From Thioglobus_B sp964403565 (GTDB lineage: Bacteria > Pseudomonadota > Gammaproteobacteria > PS1 > Pseudothioglobaceae), in the NCBI GenBank assembly GCA_964403565.1, contig CAYOFV010000038.1, forward strand, positions 1-11,867: DNA of 11,867 nt, read 5' to 3'. Below the pieces are notes generated by a model. The model was not told where the DNA came from, searched no databases, and saw nothing but the letters and a program-made list of their open reading frames with translations. The position numbers were made by a program, and so were the translations under genes. Positions 1 to 6,544 of this stretch are shown in pieces. Numbering within the stretch: the stretch's first letter is position 1; each line of letters opens with the position of its first letter.

Positions 1-59
1 ATTCTTTGCCTTTGTAAAGGCTAAAAATAGCCATATTTGCCCTAATTTAGTTGATATTT

Positions 60-81
60 CCTATATTTGCATAGGTTTTTT
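60..81 (+). terminator. Weak candidate intrinsic terminator of an upstream gene
   Basis: A 5-bp stem CCTAT (60-64) / ATAGG (71-75) with a 6-base loop is followed at once by six T residues (76-81). The stem is short and AT-rich, so it would be a poor terminator. Its position 39 bases ahead of the norC promoter box would suit the end of a plus-strand gene lying left of the window. No coding region is visible in 1-245. Confidence 0.3.
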
Positions 82-119
82 AGCTTATTTTAATTATTTT
101 CCAATTTTTTGCTAAAAAC

Positions 120-161
120 TTGATATAGATCAATATTTAGTTTTTTGCTCTAATATATACT
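120..161 (+). promoter_or_regulatory. FNR/DNR-dependent promoter of norCB
   Basis: A perfect FNR/DNR palindrome TTGAT-ATAG-ATCAA occupies 120-133. A -10 element TATACT (one mismatch to TATAAT) lies at 156-161, 22 bases after the box. With the box centre at 126.5, a class II geometry (-41.5) puts the transcription start at about 168, which is 7 bases after the -10. No good -35 is present, as expected for an activator-dependent promoter. The product would have a leader of about 78 nt before norC. The binding protein is probably the Crp/Fnr regulator encoded at 5624-6349, whose recognition helix has the matching E..SR residues; this link is inference. Confidence 0.8.
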
Positions 162-184
162 TGACACAGTTACTTGGTTTATAC

Positions 185-212
185 CCATAAGTAATTTATG
201 GTTATTACTTGT
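185..212 (+). promoter_or_regulatory. Inverted repeats in the norC leader
   Basis: Two overlapping dyads sit downstream of the predicted norC transcription start. One is CCATAA (185-190) / TTATGG (196-201). The other is ATAAGTAAT (187-195) / ATTACTTGT (204-212), with one G-T pair and a perfect 7-bp core AAGTAAT-N8-ATTACTT (189-210). They share bases, so as RNA only one can form at a time. They may be leader hairpins or a DNA operator for a repressor. No known operator consensus is matched convincingly. Confidence 0.4.
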
Positions 213-245
213 AGCTAAGGTTAAATATAACGAAGAGAGGTCACT

Positions 246-677
246 ATGTCACAAGGTTTTACAAAATCAATGGCGCGTAATATCTTTTACGGTGGATCGG
301 TGTTCTTTTTATTATTACTATTGGTGCTAACGTTTGATACAGTTAAAACTCTGCCCAAGACTGATAATTCACAGAATATAACACCACAAGTAGCAAAAGG
401 TAAACGCGTTTGGGAAAACAATAACTGCATTGGATGCCACACACTATTAGGTGAGGGTGCATACTTTGCTCCAGAGCTAGGTAATGCATATAAACGTTTA
501 GGCGGCAAAGAAGGCATTATCAATTTTATTAAATATAGACCAGCAAATGGTATTCCGGGACGTCGCTCTATGCCTCAGTTTAATTTAACTGATGATGAGC
601 TAGATGCAATAGCAGAGTTCTTAAAGTACACGTCTGAGATCAATACTCAGAACTGGCCACCTAATATTCAAGGTTAA
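246..677 (+). CDS. norC: Nitric oxide reductase cytochrome c subunit NorC
   Basis: NorC is the membrane-anchored c-type cytochrome that accepts electrons from periplasmic donors and passes them to the haem b of NorB. The 143-residue protein has one N-terminal membrane segment (about 14-30), then a periplasmic cytochrome domain. The haem attachment motif CIGCH lies at 61-65, and Met109 in the RRSMPQF segment is the likely distal haem ligand. The length is typical of the family (about 145-150). The start ATG has a GAGAGG ribosome site at 235-240, five bases upstream. It is the first gene after the FNR/DNR promoter and is followed by norB after 11 bases, so the two are surely co-transcribed. The identification is secure from the motifs and the partner gene. 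Confidence 0.96.
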   Translation: MSQGFTKSMARNIFYGGSVFFLLLLLVLTFDTVKTLPKTDNSQNITPQVAKGKRVWENNNCIGCHTLLGEGAYFAPELGNAYKRLGGKEGIINFIKYRPANGIPGRRSMPQFNLTDDELDAIAEFLKYTSEINTQNWPPNIQG

Positions 678-688
678 AGGAGGTTGAT

Positions 689-2077
689 ATGAAATATACA
701 TCGCAAATGGTTGCAAAACCTTACTTTATTGCTGCAATTGGTCTATTTATAGGTCAGATTCTATTTGGTGCAATTTTAGGTATGCAATATGTAGTTGGTG
801 ATTTCTTGTTCCCAGAAATCCCGTTTAATGTGGCACGTATGGTGCACACTAACTTGCTAATCGTATGGCTATTGTTTGGCTTTATGGGTGCAGCTTACTA
901 TATGGTGCCTGAAGAGGCTGAAACCGAGCTCCACAGTCCATTGCTTGCCAAATTAATGTTCTGGATATTCTTAGTTGCTGGTGCACTAACAATTCTAGGG
1001 TATCTACTAGTGCCTTATGCACAGCTTGCAGATATAACAATGAATGACTTGTTGCCTACTATGGGTAGAGAGTTCTTAGAACAACCAACAATTACCAAGG
1101 TAGGTATTGTTATCGTTGCTCTAGCATTCTTATTTAATATTGGCATGACAATTCTTAAAGGTCGTAAAACAGTTATTAACCTTGTACTACTGATTGGTTT
1201 GGTTGGTTTGGCTGTATTCTTCCTATTCTCATTCTACAATCCAGATAACCTTGTACTAGATAAGTACTTCTGGTGGTTTGTTGTGCATTTATGGGTAGAA
1301 GGCGTTTGGGAATTAATTCTTGGATCGTTATTAGCATACGTGTTAATTAAAACTACTGGTGTAGACCGCGAGGTTATTGAAAAATGGTTATATGTAATTA
1401 TTGCTATGGCATTAATTACTGGTCTAGTTGGTACTGGACACCACTTCTATTGGATCGGTACTCCTGAGTATTGGCAATGGTGGGGTTCTATCTTCTCAGC
1501 TATGGAGCCAATTCCATTCTTTATGATGACTTTATTTGCATTTAACATGGTTAATAAACGTCGTCGTGAGCATCCAAATAAAGCTGCAGTTTTATGGGCT
1601 CTAGGTTGCGCAGTAATGGCATTTTTAGGTGCTGGTGTTTGGGGCTTCCTACACACATTAGCTCCAGTTAACTACTATACTCATGGTACGCAGATTACTG
1701 CTGCTCATGGACATATGGCATTCTATGGTGCGTATGTAATGGTAGTACTTGCTATTATCTCTTACTCAATGCCAATGCTTCGTGGTCGTAATGCTGCAAA
1801 TAGCAATACTTCACAAGTATGGGAGATGTGGTCTTTCTGGTTAATGACAATTTCAATGGTATTTATTACTCTATTCTTAACAGGAGCAGGTATCTTGCAA
1901 ACTTACCTACAAAGAATGAGCGAAACACCATTGCCGTTTATGGTGGTTCAAGAAAAAATTGAACTATTCTATTGGCTACGTGAAGGCGCAGGAATAGTGT
2001 TCTTAATCGGATTAATTGTTTATGTGATCAGCTTCTTTGTTGGTCAAGATGAACCTGAGGCCGAAGTTAAGAGTTAA
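689..2077 (+). CDS. norB: Nitric oxide reductase catalytic subunit NorB (cNOR)
   Basis: NorB is the haem-copper-oxidase superfamily subunit that reduces NO to N2O at a haem b3/non-haem iron centre in the cytoplasmic membrane. The 462-residue protein is polytopic throughout. All expected ligands are visible: His53 and His342 for low-spin haem b, His340 for haem b3, and His200, His251, His252 and Glu204 for FeB. Glu273 in the MEPIPFF segment is also conserved. These sit at a constant offset of 7 from the Pseudomonas aeruginosa NorB numbering, so there are no indels over the core. There is no N-terminal quinol-oxidase extension, so this is the short cytochrome-c-dependent type. A near-ideal ribosome site AAAGGAGG at 676-683 overlaps the norC stop codon. 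A strong terminator follows the gene. Confidence 0.97.
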   Translation: MKYTSQMVAKPYFIAAIGLFIGQILFGAILGMQYVVGDFLFPEIPFNVARMVHTNLLIVWLLFGFMGAAYYMVPEEAETELHSPLLAKLMFWIFLVAGALTILGYLLVPYAQLADITMNDLLPTMGREFLEQPTITKVGIVIVALAFLFNIGMTILKGRKTVINLVLLIGLVGLAVFFLFSFYNPDNLVLDKYFWWFVVHLWVEGVWELILGSLLAYVLIKTTGVDREVIEKWLYVIIAMALITGLVGTGHHFYWIGTPEYWQWWGSIFSAMEPIPFFMMTLFAFNMVNKRRREHPNKAAVLWALGCAVMAFLGAGVWGFLHTLAPVNYYTHGTQITAAHGHMAFYGAYVMVVLAIISYSMPMLRGRNAANSNTSQVWEMWSFWLMTISMVFITLFLTGAGILQTYLQRMSETPLPFMVVQEKIELFYWLREGAGIVFLIGLIVYVISFFVGQDEPEAEVKS

Positions 2078-2096
2078 TTAATAATCAATAAAACTT

Positions 2097-2129
2097 AAAG
2101 GCCGGGGATTTTATACCGGCCTTTTTTTT
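2097..2129 (+). terminator. Strong intrinsic terminator between norB and norE
   Basis: A perfect 9-bp stem AAAGGCCGG (2097-2105) / CCGGCCTTT (2116-2124) with a 10-base loop runs into eight T residues (2122-2129). The T tract ends nine bases before the norE start codon, leaving no room for a separate promoter. It should end most norCB transcripts, leaving norEFQD to read-through. Confidence 0.88.
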
Positions 2130-2138
2130 GAGCTTAAT

Positions 2139-2714
2139 ATGAGTACTGCTATATTAAACAAATCAAAATATCCTTCAGGAGATCTAGCGGTTTGGATTTT
2201 TATCATCGCTGAGCTTTTAGTATTTGGTCTGTTTTTTTCATCGTATGCAATTACACGTATTAATAATATTGAGCTGTTTGAGTTTTATCAGTTAACACTT
2301 GATAGAACCTCAGCCCTGCTAAATACTTTAGCGCTTATAAGCAGTAGTTATTTTGTTGTGCGCTCAGTTATTGCAATTAAACAAAACCAAAAAAAATCAG
2401 CATTTAATTGGATGCTGTTGGCAATTGTTATGGGTATGGCTTTTGTTGTGATTAAAACTATTGAGTTTGAACATCATTTATCGCAAGATATAACTCTAAG
2501 CACCAATACTTTTTATATGTTTTACCTATCACTTGGTTTTTTTCATTATTTGCATGTAATTTTAGGGCTAATAATACTTAGTGTTATTGCTATAAATATC
2601 AATAAAGATGCTTATAACAATAAAGAGCATAGCGGCATTGAGTCAGGAGCTAATTATTGGCATATGGTTGATTTAGTATGGCTAATTTTGTTTCCGCTAG
2701 TTTATGTAATGTAA
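2139..2714 (+). CDS. norE: NorE, cytochrome c oxidase subunit III-like protein
   Basis: This 191-residue membrane protein belongs to the haem-copper oxidase subunit III family. About five hydrophobic segments are visible (16-37, 59-80, 89-107, 125-150, 173-191). Two family signatures are present: the SLGFFHYLHVILG stretch (131-143) and the YWHMVDLVWLILFPLVY stretch (173-189). In denitrifiers such as Paracoccus, NorE accompanies NO reductase and helps full activity but is not catalytic. The ATG lies nine bases after a terminator T tract and has only a poor ribosome site (GAG at 2130-2132), suggesting modest expression. Its stop codon overlaps the norF start (TAATG), implying translational coupling. 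Assignment as NorE rather than an aerobic oxidase subunit III rests on its size and on its place between norCB and norQD. Confidence 0.88.
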   Translation: MSTAILNKSKYPSGDLAVWIFIIAELLVFGLFFSSYAITRINNIELFEFYQLTLDRTSALLNTLALISSSYFVVRSVIAIKQNQKKSAFNWMLLAIVMGMAFVVIKTIEFEHHLSQDITLSTNTFYMFYLSLGFFHYLHVILGLIILSVIAININKDAYNNKEHSGIESGANYWHMVDLVWLILFPLVYVM

Positions 2715-2977
2715 TGAATATCAAGAACACAACAACTATAGCCACTATTGTTTATTTAACTTTAGTTATACTAACGTTTGTAACCTATTGGCTTGGTGAG
2801 TCGGGAGCAAAGGGCTTAAGTATATCGCTTGGAGTTTTTGCCCTAGCTCTGATTAAAGGCACAATGATAAGTGAGCATTTTATGCAACTTAAATTTGTAA
2901 GTGGTTTTTGGCGCTTTCCGGTGCTAATATGGTTAGTAATATTAGCAATTGTAATTTTTACTGCATTTAATACATAG
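2714..2977 (+). CDS. norF: NorF-like small membrane protein (cytochrome oxidase subunit IV type)
   Basis: This 87-residue protein has three hydrophobic segments (about 7-27, 34-52, 66-85). The signature LALIKGTMISEHFMQLK (44-60) is typical of the prokaryotic cytochrome oxidase subunit IV/NorF family. NorF is a small accessory protein found next to NorE in several denitrifiers, and its exact role is not settled. I chose the ATG at 2714 because it overlaps the norE stop (TAATG), the classic arrangement for coupled translation. An in-frame ATG at 2678 would add 12 residues that only re-read the end of norE. norQ follows after nine bases. Confidence 0.82.
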   Translation: MNIKNTTTIATIVYLTLVILTFVTYWLGESGAKGLSISLGVFALALIKGTMISEHFMQLKFVSGFWRFPVLIWLVILAIVIFTAFNT

Positions 2978-2986
2978 GAATTAACT

Positions 2987-3784
2987 ATGAGTACAGACAC
3001 ACAAGATAATCTACCCTTTTATCAGCCGCAAAGCAATGAGGTTGAGTTATTCGAGCACGCTTATAATAATCAATTGCCTCTGTTGATAAAGGGGCCAACC
3101 GGTTGCGGAAAAACTAGGTTTATTCGCCACATGGCTGCAAAGCTTGGAAGAAAGTTATATACAGTTGCTTGTCATGATGATTTAACTGCAGCTGATCTTG
3201 TTGGTAGACATCTTATTAATGAAAAAGGTACATATTGGTGTGATGGTCCACTTACACGTGCAGTGCGTGAAGGTGCAATTTGTTATTTAGATGAAGTGGT
3301 TGAAGCACGCAAAGATACAACTGTGGTTTTACATCCGCTTACTGACGATAGAAGAATCTTGCCAATTGAGCGCACAGGTGAAACTTTAGAAGCGCCTGAT
3401 GAGTTTATGTTGGTAGTGTCTTATAATCCTGGGTATCAAAACCTATTAAAAGGCATGAAACCTTCTACACGTCAAAGATTTAGCGCTATGAGTTTTGATT
3501 TTCCAGATTCTGCAACTGAAGTATATGTACTGTTAGCCGAGAGCGATATTGATAAAGATATGGCACAAAAGCTAGTAAATTTAGCTAACTCTATGCGCGC
3601 ATTAAAAGATCACGATCTTGAAGAAGCCGCATCTACTAGATTATTAATTTATACAGCAACTCTAATCTCTAGCGGAATGTCAGTAACTGATGCTTGTAGA
3701 GCAGCATTAGTTGAGCCCTTAACTGATGATAAAGAAACTATAGACGCACTTATGCAAGTTGTAGAAGCAATGCTTGGTAGCTAA
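2987..3784 (+). CDS. norQ: NorQ, MoxR-family AAA+ ATPase for NO reductase activation
   Basis: NorQ is a cytoplasmic AAA+ ATPase that works with NorD to mature NO reductase, most likely in placing the non-haem iron FeB. In the 265-residue protein the Walker A motif GPTGCGKT is at 36-43 and the Walker B segment CYLDE is at 99-103. A sensor-1 asparagine lies in VSYNPG (Asn147), with candidate arginine fingers at Arg162/Arg164 (STRQRF). The size is normal for the CbbQ/NirQ/NorQ group. The ribosome site AGGAA (2976-2980) lies six bases before the ATG. norD begins five bases after the stop. A CbbQ (RuBisCO activase) assignment is possible by sequence family alone, but the position inside a nor cluster makes NorQ far more likely. 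Confidence 0.93.
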   Translation: MSTDTQDNLPFYQPQSNEVELFEHAYNNQLPLLIKGPTGCGKTRFIRHMAAKLGRKLYTVACHDDLTAADLVGRHLINEKGTYWCDGPLTRAVREGAICYLDEVVEARKDTTVVLHPLTDDRRILPIERTGETLEAPDEFMLVVSYNPGYQNLLKGMKPSTRQRFSAMSFDFPDSATEVYVLLAESDIDKDMAQKLVNLANSMRALKDHDLEEAASTRLLIYTATLISSGMSVTDACRAALVEPLTDDKETIDALMQVVEAMLGS

Positions 3785-3789
3785 GAGCT

Positions 3790-5619
3790 ATGGAAGAACA
3801 AGTTGGGAGTATTTGGCATAATTTTATAACCAATCTTGCCGATAAAAACTACCCAGAGGCGCAGGTAAAGCTTAAAGATATAAAAAAAACTATAGGTATA
3901 TTTTTTCGCGCTTTAGGCGGTGATGGTAATCTAGTAGTTGTGCAAACTGATGCTAGTGAATATAAGTCTGAAAGAAGTCTATTAAGACGCATTGCACGCA
4001 ATACTGAAAAATATGAGTTTACATGGGTTGATGAAAACTCCTTGCGCCTGCCTGAAGTAATCGATTGCTTTGCACAACCATCACTTAATAAAGATTTGTA
4101 TTTATGGTTAGCAGCACTAGCCTCTGTTGACAAGCAAGACGATAGTTGGATTGTTGATAATCAATTACGTACACAAATTGTATTAGACGCCTTTCCAGGC
4201 TTGAAAGCAATATATGCTCGACTATTAAGTGCCCATATTGAGCAAAGACCAAATTTAGACAAAATATCCAAATCTGAACTACCAGTAGAAAAGGCAGTGC
4301 TCGATGCGCTTAATAATCCTGGAAGTGTTAAACAGTTGCCAAACAGTAAATATATGCCTAGGCCTGTGGTGCTATGGCTACACCCTAATCCACCAGAGTT
4401 GGCCAATAGCAATATCAAAGATTATGGCGATAGCGACAATACACGTACTGATAAGCAAAAAGATGCAACTGAAATTGGTAAAAAACAAGCCAAAAGAGTT
4501 GAAACTCCTGAGCACGATAGAGGTTTAATTACTGTGCGTATGGAAAATATCTTTACTTGGGGTGAATTTGCCAATATGGATAGGTCTGTTGATGATGACG
4601 AAGATCCAGATAATGCTAAAGATGTGGCCAAAGACATGGATGAAATGGCAATAGCTAGAAATCAGCGCGCATCTAAAACCCAAATAAAATTTGATCTTGA
4701 CCTTCCAGCTGAGTCTTTGGATGATGAAGTATTAGACGATGGAGTGCTATTACCAGAATGGGACTGGAAGCAACAGATACTAGTTGAGGATAAGTGCAGA
4801 GTTGTAAGTATGATATCAAGCGATAAGGACAATGCTGAACTACCAGAACATTTAAAAGCAACTGCAAAAAAGCTGCGCAATCAATTTCAAGCAATAACTC
4901 CTGCAAGAACTTGGCATTACAAACAAACCGACGGGCAAGATATTGATCTAGATGCTTATTTAAAATATAAAGCCGACTTACTAGCAGGACATAATGACAA
5001 TTCTGAAAACCTGTACAAAGAGTTAAATAGTGGAGCGCGAGATTTATCATGCCTGCTTTTGGCAGATCTTTCACTCTCAACTGATACTTGGGTTAATAAC
5101 GATTCAAGAGTTATAGACGTTATCCAAGATAGTTTGTATCTATTTGCAGAAAGTCTAAACGCAACGGGAGATAGATTTGGCATGTATGGGTTTTCTTCTA
5201 GAAAAACCAATCCAATTCGTATCCATACGCTTAAAGGTTTTGACGAGCAGTACGGCAAAAATATTCGTACGCGAATTGCCAGTATTAAGCCTGGATACTA
5301 TACGCGCATGGGCGCAGGGATTCGTCATGCGACTAACTTACTAAAAGAGCAGGTGGCAACACAACAGTTGCTACTGATTCTAACCGATGGCAAGCCAAAT
5401 GATTTGGATATGTACGAAGGTCGTTATGGTCTTGAGGATACTAAGCAGGCAATACTGGCCGCCCGTGAGTTAGGGCTTAAGGTATTTTGTGTAACAATTG
5501 ATGAAAAAGCTAATGACTATCTGCCAAACTTGTTTGGATCTAATAATTATGCGCTTATAAAAAAAATAACTGACCTGCCAAAGTCGCTGCCAACGCTATA
5601 TGCGCGGTTAACGCTTTAA
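3790..5619 (+). CDS. norD: NorD, von Willebrand factor A domain protein, partner of NorQ
   Basis: NorD (609 residues) is the large partner of the NorQ ATPase in NO reductase activation. The C-terminal third is a von Willebrand A domain with an intact metal-ion-dependent adhesion site: DLSLS at 426-430, Thr505 in the YYTRMGAG segment, and Asp533 in LTDGKPND. The middle carries a long acidic linker (about 265-320, rich in Asp) followed by a PEWDW motif (322-326) characteristic of NorD/CbbO proteins. The N-terminal part is mainly helical without a recognised motif. No signal peptide or membrane segment is seen, so it is probably cytoplasmic. It starts five bases after norQ with a weak ribosome site, consistent with coupled translation. 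Its stop codon lies only four bases from the end of the convergent regulator gene, and I see no strong terminator between them. Confidence 0.93.
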   Translation: MEEQVGSIWHNFITNLADKNYPEAQVKLKDIKKTIGIFFRALGGDGNLVVVQTDASEYKSERSLLRRIARNTEKYEFTWVDENSLRLPEVIDCFAQPSLNKDLYLWLAALASVDKQDDSWIVDNQLRTQIVLDAFPGLKAIYARLLSAHIEQRPNLDKISKSELPVEKAVLDALNNPGSVKQLPNSKYMPRPVVLWLHPNPPELANSNIKDYGDSDNTRTDKQKDATEIGKKQAKRVETPEHDRGLITVRMENIFTWGEFANMDRSVDDDEDPDNAKDVAKDMDEMAIARNQRASKTQIKFDLDLPAESLDDEVLDDGVLLPEWDWKQQILVEDKCRVVSMISSDKDNAELPEHLKATAKKLRNQFQAITPARTWHYKQTDGQDIDLDAYLKYKADLLAGHNDNSENLYKELNSGARDLSCLLLADLSLSTDTWVNNDSRVIDVIQDSLYLFAESLNATGDRFGMYGFSSRKTNPIRIHTLKGFDEQYGKNIRTRIASIKPGYYTRMGAGIRHATNLLKEQVATQQLLLILTDGKPNDLDMYEGRYGLEDTKQAILAARELGLKVFCVTIDEKANDYLPNLFGSNNYALIKKITDLPKSLPTLYARLTL

Positions 5620-5623
5620 TTTT

Positions 5624-6349
5624 TTAGTCGTGAATACACCTTTCAGTGCCAAAGAATGAGCATTTAGACCCAGTTACACGATCACAATACTCACACAATT
5701 CATCACCACTTGCGAGTTTGATTTTCTTATTCTCAAGCATAACGCCATCTTTTTTCAACTCTGATAATGCTCTAGAGAATGATTCTGGTTTCATACCTAA
5801 GTATGCAGCAGTAAGTGCCTTAGAGTAAGGTAGCTCGAAAGTATTGTTAATTTTGGCATGCACAAGATACCAACCAACCTTTTCTTTTGCAGTTTTAAGT
5901 TGTAATACTTCTGCACTTAGCATTAGCGCTTGTACACTATCAGCTAAAAATTGAATTATATTTAAAGAGAATTGGTGATTATTGCGTATTAGTTCAGCTA
6001 CATCATCTTCATCAAAGAAAAACATTGTAGTATTTTTAGCAAAATCAGCAGCTACGTCGTAATGTGGAGAAAAGTGCATAGGTGATACTACGCCATACTT
6101 ATCAATAATCCTAAGTACTATTTCATCACCACGCTCATCAATCTTAGTAAGTTTAAACAAACCTTCGTAACAAACATATAGTTTTGAATGCTCCGCATTG
6201 TCAAACGAAACCATCTCACCCTTGTGAAATTGTTTAACTTGCATTTTGCTAAAAAACCCTTCAAGATCTTCGTGCTTGATATTAGCAAAAAGTGGCAGTC
6301 TTAATAAGAAAGACTGATAGCGGTTAAGATGCTCTTTAGTAGGAATCAT
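5624..6349 (-). CDS. Crp/Fnr-family regulator (DNR-like) with C-terminal cysteine cluster
   Basis: The 241-residue protein has an N-terminal cyclic-nucleotide-binding-type sensor domain (about 18-120), a long dimerisation helix (about 122-155) and a winged-helix DNA-binding domain (about 158-215). The recognition helix around MKPESFSRALSEL has Glu189, Ser192 and Arg193, the E..SR pattern of proteins that bind TTGAT-N4-ATCAA. That site occurs upstream of norC and in the gene's own intergenic region. FNR-type N-terminal cysteines are absent. Instead Cys219, Cys222, Cys230 and Cys238 form a C-x2-C-x7-C-x7-C tail, which could bind an Fe-S cluster or zinc. The neighbours suggest control of NO reduction and haem synthesis. 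No ribosome site precedes the ATG. The family is certain, but whether it senses NO, oxygen or redox state is open. Confidence 0.9.
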   Translation of the reverse strand: MIPTKEHLNRYQSFLLRLPLFANIKHEDLEGFFSKMQVKQFHKGEMVSFDNAEHSKLYVCYEGLFKLTKIDERGDEIVLRIIDKYGVVSPMHFSPHYDVAADFAKNTTMFFFDEDDVAELIRNNHQFSLNIIQFLADSVQALMLSAEVLQLKTAKEKVGWYLVHAKINNTFELPYSKALTAAYLGMKPESFSRALSELKKDGVMLENKKIKLASGDELCEYCDRVTGSKCSFFGTERCIHD

Positions 6350-6355
6350 CTACGT

Positions 6356-6384
6356 ATTTTAACATTTCATTGATATGAGCGCAA
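6356..6384 (-). promoter_or_regulatory. Candidate promoter of the Crp/Fnr regulator gene
   Basis: On the minus strand a -35-like TTGCGC (6384-6379) is followed after 17 bases by a -10 TAAAAT (6361-6356). The start site would fall at about 6349, on the ATG itself, giving a leaderless message, in line with the absence of a ribosome site. The FNR-type box at 6400-6413 lies just upstream and could provide autoregulation. The -35 match is only 3 of 6. Confidence 0.35.
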
Positions 6385-6399
6385 AAACTTTACACTTTC

Positions 6400-6441
6400 T
6401 TGATCCTGGTCAAGTAGTTTTAATTTAGCAATTGTTATAAT
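6400..6441 (+). promoter_or_regulatory. FNR/DNR-dependent promoter between the regulator gene and hemN
   Basis: The box TTGAT-CCTG-GTCAA (6400-6413, one mismatch to the FNR/DNR consensus) is followed after exactly 22 bases by a perfect -10 TATAAT (6436-6441). Spacing is identical to that of the norC promoter, which fits class II activation with a start at about 6448. It reads toward hemN, but a strong terminator lies between the start site and the hemN ATG. Confidence 0.78.
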
Positions 6442-6447
6442 TAAATT

Positions 6448-6526
6448 CTCTCCCCCGGGGTTGGATAAAACTAACCCCAACCTATTAATAAAAAAAAGCC
6501 GTACAGGATTGATGTACGGCTTTTTA
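6448..6526 (+). ncRNA. Candidate anaerobic/NO-induced small RNA or hemN leader RNA
   Basis: The predicted transcript from the box-linked promoter (start about 6448) to the T tract near 6525 would be close to 80 nt. It has three parts. First is an unpaired pyrimidine-rich 5' end, CTCTCCCCC (6448-6456). Next is an 8-bp hairpin (GGGGTTGG 6457-6464 with CTAACCCC 6471-6478, one G-T pair, loop ATAAAA), then an A-rich linker. Last is a perfect 12-bp terminator hairpin. No start codon with a ribosome site is seen inside. The layout resembles Hfq-type regulatory RNAs such as FNR-activated FnrS of Escherichia coli, though no sequence kinship is claimed. The alternative is an attenuated 5' leader of hemN, but no segment able to act as an anti-terminator was found. 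Confidence 0.42.
6493..6525 (+). terminator. Strong intrinsic terminator upstream of hemN
   Basis: A perfect 12-bp stem AAAAAGCCGTAC (6493-6504) / GTACGGCTTTTT (6514-6525) encloses a 9-base loop. It has a run of eight or more A on the left and five T on the right, so it could act in both directions. It ends 19 bases before the hemN start codon and downstream of the FNR/DNR-type promoter. Confidence 0.85.
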
Positions 6527-6538
6527 TTAGGATAAAAT
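6509..6538 (+). promoter_or_regulatory. Weak candidate promoter for hemN beyond the terminator
   Basis: TTGATG (6509-6514, four of six -35 matches) and TAAAAT (6533-6538, five of six -10 matches) are 18 bases apart. Transcription would begin near 6545, the A of the hemN ATG, giving a leaderless message. It would explain how hemN escapes the terminator, but in AT-rich DNA such matches arise easily by chance. Confidence 0.25.
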
Positions 6539-6544
6539 GCATTT

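Noticed and set aside
8..32. Overlapping hairpins GCCTTT/AAAGGC and GGCTA/TAGCC as a terminator
   Set aside because: Neither is followed by a T tract on the plus strand. The stems are short and one has almost no loop.
161..166. TTGACA as the -35 of a constitutive norC promoter
   Set aside because: No acceptable -10 lies 16-18 bases downstream (the sequence there is CCCATA). The FNR box with TATACT explains the region better.
2678..2713. Upstream ATG giving a 99-residue NorF
   Set aside because: The extra residues only re-read the 3' end of norE. The ATG at 2714 overlapping the norE stop is the standard coupled start.
4673..5080. Open frame of 135 codons on the minus strand inside norD
   Set aside because: It lies wholly opposite a well-supported gene, has no ribosome site or recognisable domain, and is a by-product of norD codon use.
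2987..5619. CbbQ/CbbO RuBisCO activase pair
   Set aside because: The families are related, but no RuBisCO gene is present and the pair sits inside a nor cluster.
5602..5626. GCG/CGC stem plus T tract as a norD terminator
   Set aside because: The stem is only three base pairs and lies within the last norD codons. It is too weak to call.
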